Source of the DNA: Vitellaria paradoxa | Taxonomy: Eukaryota > Streptophyta > Magnoliopsida > Ericales > Sapotaceae | Direction of reading: 5' to 3' | Assembly (NCBI GenBank): GCA_019916065.1 | Contig: CM034241.1 | Location: 62,001-126,000, forward strand | DNA: 64,000 bases | Shown: in pieces, positions 59,983 to 64,000 of the stretch | Numbering within the stretch: the first letter of the stretch is position 1 | Layout: every line of letters starts with the position of its first letter | Made by a program: the position numbers and the translations under genes | Notes under the pieces: model-generated | Told to the model about the DNA's origin: nothing | The model's database searches: none | The model's input: the letters and a program-made list of their open reading frames with translations, nothing else

Positions 59983-61669
59983 TTCAGTATTTCAGCCATG
60001 ATTCAGACCCTTTTGTCCTTGAAACCAGATTTTTGACAGCAAATCTTTAGAATATTTCAAATATGTTTTGTCAACAATAGGATTTGGATTGATGTTCTTG
60101 CTGTTTGTTTCTTTTGATTAGGTTTAAGTTGTTTTGCTTTACTTTTGCTTCCTATAACTTTGAACTTACAACTTGGAATGAATGAAATTTCTGTTTTCTT
60201 GGAATTAGTGATGTCATTTGCATAAATTGGATTGAGCTGAGTTGAAGTATGAAATTTTAAGAGTTGTTGTGGTTGCCATGTGTTTTTAAGTTGAAAAGTG
60301 TGTGAATGGATTTAGTTTGAGGATTGTTGATCTAACATTTGTCTTGAGGAATGAATTTATGAATGAATAATGTGTTTTATGGATTTCCAGATATAGTGGA
60401 GACTTAAAACCTGAAGTGAGATATTCGAGCCTTAAACTTTGTTCATGAGAGACTTACATTTACTCTAAGGGCTTTCCAAAAGCTCGAGCTTTTTGTACTT
60501 CAAATTCCTTCAATAACTCCACTTATACTATTTTGCTTTGGGTGTTTGTGAAGTGATAGAAGAATGGAACTAGATTTCTGATTCTTAACTTTTATGGTTG
60601 GATGGAATGAAATCATAGAAGTAATATTAGGCCATTTTTCTTAACATTTGAGCTTGGAATGCCTTTCTTTGATAAACATGACTATTGTAGCCAAGTTTGA
60701 GCCTTATTAGAGCATTCATACTTCTTCATTTTTACCACATAATTCCTTTAACCAAAATGAATGCTCTCTAGCCTTCCCTATGTATTTTGGAATGCATTGA
60801 AAATAGAAATGAAGGTTAGTGGGCTGAATTGTGGGATTTGGAGGTGAGAAGAAAGAAAAATGAATGGAATGAGGAAAAAGAAAATGTTAAGGGAAATTGA
60901 TGATAAAAAGAAAATCAAAAAGGGGGAAACTGTTTTAATTTTGAAATACATTCACTTGAGGTCATTTTCATTTTCAAAAAAAAAAAAATGAATTGTAGAA
61001 GGGTGGAAGAAAGTTTATTTCAGTGTTCCAAATCAGTTTTTGAATTCCTTATCCTTTCCTTCTATTACCTTATTAAACCTCATGGCCCCATTACAACCCA
61101 TTGCAAGTCCTAATTGATCTTTGGAAGAATTTTCATTCAATTGTTAAATTTAGGAATTAGGGAATCATGGTGAAAATTCTGAAATTACTTTGCTACATCA
61201 TTCCTTCATGGAGTTATGCCAAGTCCAATTCTTTCTTGAATACATCGTTTTTGACTTGTTGATGCCACCTTCTAGAATTTGATGAACATTTACTCTTAAT
61301 AAGGGGCATCTTGAGTGAAACCTTGTGTGCTCTATTTTCTTTGGAGTGAATTCCAAGGTGAGATTTGAAGTCAAAACTTGGGAATGAAATGGAATGCAAA
61401 GTTCAGAATTAAATGAAATTCTAAAGATATATGTTAAGTTGATAGAGCTAAAAGCTGCTATTCATTCACATTCATTTCACACATTTGGCAAGTTTCACAT
61501 CTCTTATAAAATTTTAAATTTTAAACTTTACTTATGAAAGTTTTTGCTTATGGTGTTGACTAATTTCATATGAATAGCTGAAATGTCATTCAAATTGAAA
61601 TGGAATTAATGCTTTTGGATTTCTCTCCTATTTCTTCTAGTAGAAGCATTACTAGGGACTAGTAATGTT
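59983..61669 (+). other. long 3' non-coding region of the Athila element
   Basis: About 1.7 kb without a convincing reading frame. The short minus-strand frame at 61214-61399 shows no motif. AT-rich with TTTGAGCTTGG-like repeats. I see no further feature. Confidence 0.6.
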
Positions 61670-61685
61670 GTAGTTGGGGGGTGTG
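61670..61685 (+). promoter_or_regulatory. 3' polypurine tract of the Athila element
   Basis: TGTAGTTGGGGGGTGTG runs up to the LTR start TGATTGG. The preceding CTAGGGACTAGTAATG is shared with the reversed Tat/Athila-type tracts at 13870 and 23890. Confidence 0.85.
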
Positions 61686-63209
61686 TGATTGGACATCAAT
61701 TGTTACATATTTATATATTCAAATTACACTTGCACACATAATAAAAAGATATAAAATCTATGTTTTGTGCAGATTCTATCTCCTATATCTCCAAAGTGGA
61801 ATATGTGTTGATTTCCATCACAAAAACAAGAAATTAAGCTACATTGAGGATGTTGAGAAGAAAGCATGCTGCACAGCACATCAAAGGATTGAAGCTATTT
61901 CAGAAGAAGAAGAAAATTCAGTTGAAATCAATGCAAAGAGATCAGAATCACTATTCTGGAAATTTCTGCAGCAGAGGATCATATTCGAATATGGTTTTAC
62001 TGCATTCGAATATAAGCTTCTTCACAGCAACGAATTCCATGTGACCCCAACTTCTCCATGTGATGTAACCTGCAATCCAGGGAGGGCAAATCAGTAAAAA
62101 AATATAGGAGAAAGAAGGAGCCATCATGAGGACTACATTCGGTTAGAAGAGAGAGAAAGAGAGGAGAGAGAAGGAGAGAGAAGTAGGGAGAGACACACAC
62201 GGAGAAAGAGAGAACATTCGGGGGGGAAATTCAGTTTTTGTAGAGAGAGTTTTGGAGAGAAATTCATTGAGAGTTCATAGTTTTACATTTGAATTTCAAT
62301 TCGGCATTGGAGTTTTTGAAATTTACATTTTGAATTCATTTCAATTTCTGTAATCAGATTTTCAGTTCTAAATCCATTAAACTTTCATTTTCAGATTGAA
62401 ATGTCTTCAATTCAGATTTCCATTTCTGTTTTTCTTCTTTTTAACATGCTCGGCTAAGTCTTCTTGGGCCAAGGCAAGGGTAATGCCCTTCCAATGAATC
62501 TCAAGTGGCCGAACTTCATGAATTTACTTTGAGCTCTTATGGTTATCAAGTCAATTTGCAGCTGGGTGTCTTAGAACTCATTGATTCAAGACCTGATTAA
62601 CCCAACTTTGTATATCCTATTGATGAGTTCATAGGTGTTGCTTAACTTAGAACTCTCATGACATTGTTGTATGTGGGTTGCTAGAATTAGAACTCCTATT
62701 GTCCTTAAAATAGGTTATGCACATTGAGTGTTTAATCCATGGTTTGTTTCAATTGAAATTAATTTTCTCAAAAATCAGTACAAATTGATTTGGTAATTTA
62801 TAAACTCTTGGCACTTGAAATTCATTTGGATTGGTATTAAACTTGCCTTGCTCAACCTTTTTTTTTATCACTTAATCTTTTAGTTTAAATTCACTTTGCT
62901 TTTGGAAAACTAGTTCAAAAACCATCAACCAACCAAATCAGATTTTAATTTTCTGTTTCATATTTTTTTGTGAGTTGTGTTTTGCCAAATTAATCTCTAT
63001 TAGAGTCATTCACTTCATTACTCCCTAGATCCCTGTGGAAATTACCTGGGACTTACCAGTTATTTTGTGCTTCAACCACACCTTGCACTTGGGGGAGAAC
63101 TTGTCTTGATTTACCTCACTTAACATTTTTTTCTTAAAATTTGAATTGACAATGTGAATTTTCATCTGAGTTTTTATTATGGAGTGAGGTAATTAAGTAA
63201 GAACAAGCA
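61686..63209 (+). repeat. 3' LTR of the Athila element
   Basis: TGATTGGACATC to AACAAGCA, 1524 bases, with intact TG and CA ends. Carries two ATTCGAAT palindromes (61983 and 62004). The open frames at 61681 and 61844 are LTR translations, not genes. Confidence 0.95.
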
Positions 63210-63214
63210 TTAAC
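63210..63214 (+). repeat. target-site duplication, right copy (TTAAC)
   Basis: Identical to 49746-49750. Confidence 0.9.
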
Positions 63215-63215
63215 C

Positions 63216-63845
63216 CATAGTAAAGAACATAAAAAAGATGATATTTTCCTATTAACCCAAATATCTTACCAAAAATGGAATGTAAAATTAAAAATTGTAA
63301 TTAATAAAGAATATACTATTAATACTACTGCACTCTTTGATTCTGGTGCTGACCTTAACTGTATACAGGAAGGACTAGTACCCATAAAATATTTTGAACC
63401 AACAAAAGAGAGACTATCATCTGCTAATGGTATGCCGTTAAAAGTCAAATATAAATTAACAAAAGCTCATGTATGTAATCAAAATATATGCATAAAAACT
63501 CCATTTATTTTAGTAAAAGATTTAAATAGAGAAGTAATATTAGGAACACCTTTTTTAAATCTTATCCAACCCATGACTGTATCTCCTAAAGGAATTTCTA
63601 CCAATATATTTGACCAAGAGATTATATTTGAATTTCTTAATCCTCCAAATATTAAAGATTTAAATATTTTAAAAGACATAGCCATAGACAAAATCCAAAT
63701 AAATAATATCTCAAAAATCATATCAAAAGAAAACCATCTAATGCTCCTAAAACAAGAAAAGGTGTGTCAACAAATCAAAAATCAACTACAAGATAGCCAG
63801 ATGCAATTAGCAATTGAGAATTTTAAAGATAAAATAATCAAATAA
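63216..63845 (+). pseudogene. caulimovirid aspartic protease region
   Basis: An uninterrupted frame of about 210 codons. TTALFDSGADLNCIQEG holds the DSG active site (63339-63347), and FILVKDLNREVILGTPFL the hydrophobic-hydrophobic-Gly segment that pairs with it. Cuts the viral polyprotein in related viruses. A stop at 63843 separates it from the RT. This is the least damaged part of the pararetrovirus here. Confidence 0.8.
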
Positions 63846-63869
63846 GTTTCTTCTACTATTCCTAATGCA

Positions 63870-64000
63870 TTTTGAATAGGAAAAGCCATTAGTTACCCTT
63901 CCTTATATTAAAGATTTTCGAGAATAAAAAATTAAGACAAAAGCCAGACCTATCCAAATGAATCAAGAACTTTTGGATTATTGTAAAAAGAAATCCAAGA
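63870..64000 (+). pseudogene. caulimovirid reverse transcriptase, start only
   Basis: Short matches to the RT lead-in, including ISYPSLY-type and KARPIQMN-type segments in shifted frames, with TAA codons near 63919 and 63929. The window ends before the catalytic motif. Confidence 0.6.

Larger units (their letters stand above)
49751..63209 (+). mobile_element. Athila-type gypsy retrotransposon, 13.5 kb, with LTRs at both ends
   Basis: Complete structure: target duplication, 5' LTR, tRNA-Asp primer site, gag, protease, RT, RNase H, integrase, a second G-rich tract, an env-position ORF, 3' polypurine tract and 3' LTR. The two LTRs show about 30 differences over 1.5 kb by eye (about 98% alike), so insertion was fairly recent. 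The coding region nevertheless has around ten frameshifts or stops. Confidence 0.95.
63215..64000 (+). mobile_element. endogenous caulimovirid, right part
   Basis: Resumes the pararetroviral reading frame directly after the target duplication, with protease and then the start of reverse transcriptase. Runs off the window. Confidence 0.85.

Overview
This is a window of nuclear DNA from a flowering plant, most likely a eudicot. It is AT-rich and crowded with plant retrotransposons (Ty3/gypsy of the Tekay and Athila/Tat types, Ty1/copia), CACTA and MITE-type DNA transposons, a SINE and an endogenous plant pararetrovirus. The two recognisable host genes are of higher-plant type. I saw no rRNA gene, CRISPR array or bacterial-style operon. 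A run of exactly 100 N (32758-32857) marks a scaffold gap.

Layout. 1-1.5 kb: low-complexity DNA and a CACTA-like fragment. 1.5-5.7 kb: 3' half of a Tekay chromovirus with its 3' LTR. 5.7-11.4 kb: AAT-rich DNA, then a sequence present three times, one copy of which carries a SINE with a 16-bp target duplication. 11.6-25.6 kb: a nested pile-up of a CACTA end, an inverted copia 3' end, and a second, decayed Tekay element. That Tekay element is interrupted by Tat-type LTR material, a complete 2.5-kb non-autonomous CACTA element and an 0.87-kb insert that replaces its reverse transcriptase. 25.6-32.1 kb: a decayed Athila-type element on the minus strand. 32.1-36.9 kb: the gap, a copia 3' end and unassigned DNA. 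36.9-42.8 kb: the only gene island, with a small tail-anchored-like membrane protein gene (minus) and a receptor-like kinase resembling Arabidopsis At5g20050 (plus). Both carry single-base frameshifts. 43-46.2 kb: an hAT-like MITE and a reversed Tekay LTR. 46.2-64 kb: a decayed endogenous caulimovirid, split by a 13.5-kb Athila-type element with about 98% similar LTRs, a 5-bp target duplication, a tRNA-Asp-type primer site, gag-pol and a downstream env-position ORF.

The genes do not form a pathway. The history is one of insertion into insertion, and the best-supported nesting is Athila inside the pararetrovirus. The most unusual signals are: (i) twelve copies of the palindrome ATTCGAAT scattered through the Athila element, in its LTRs, non-coding DNA and coding DNA; (ii) a SINE whose empty site is preserved in the neighbouring duplicate; (iii) a tandem array inside the CACTA element; (iv) single-base indels, mostly deletions in one LTR, plus paired compensating frameshifts in host genes, which may reflect residual assembly error. 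I found no convincing new biochemical system.
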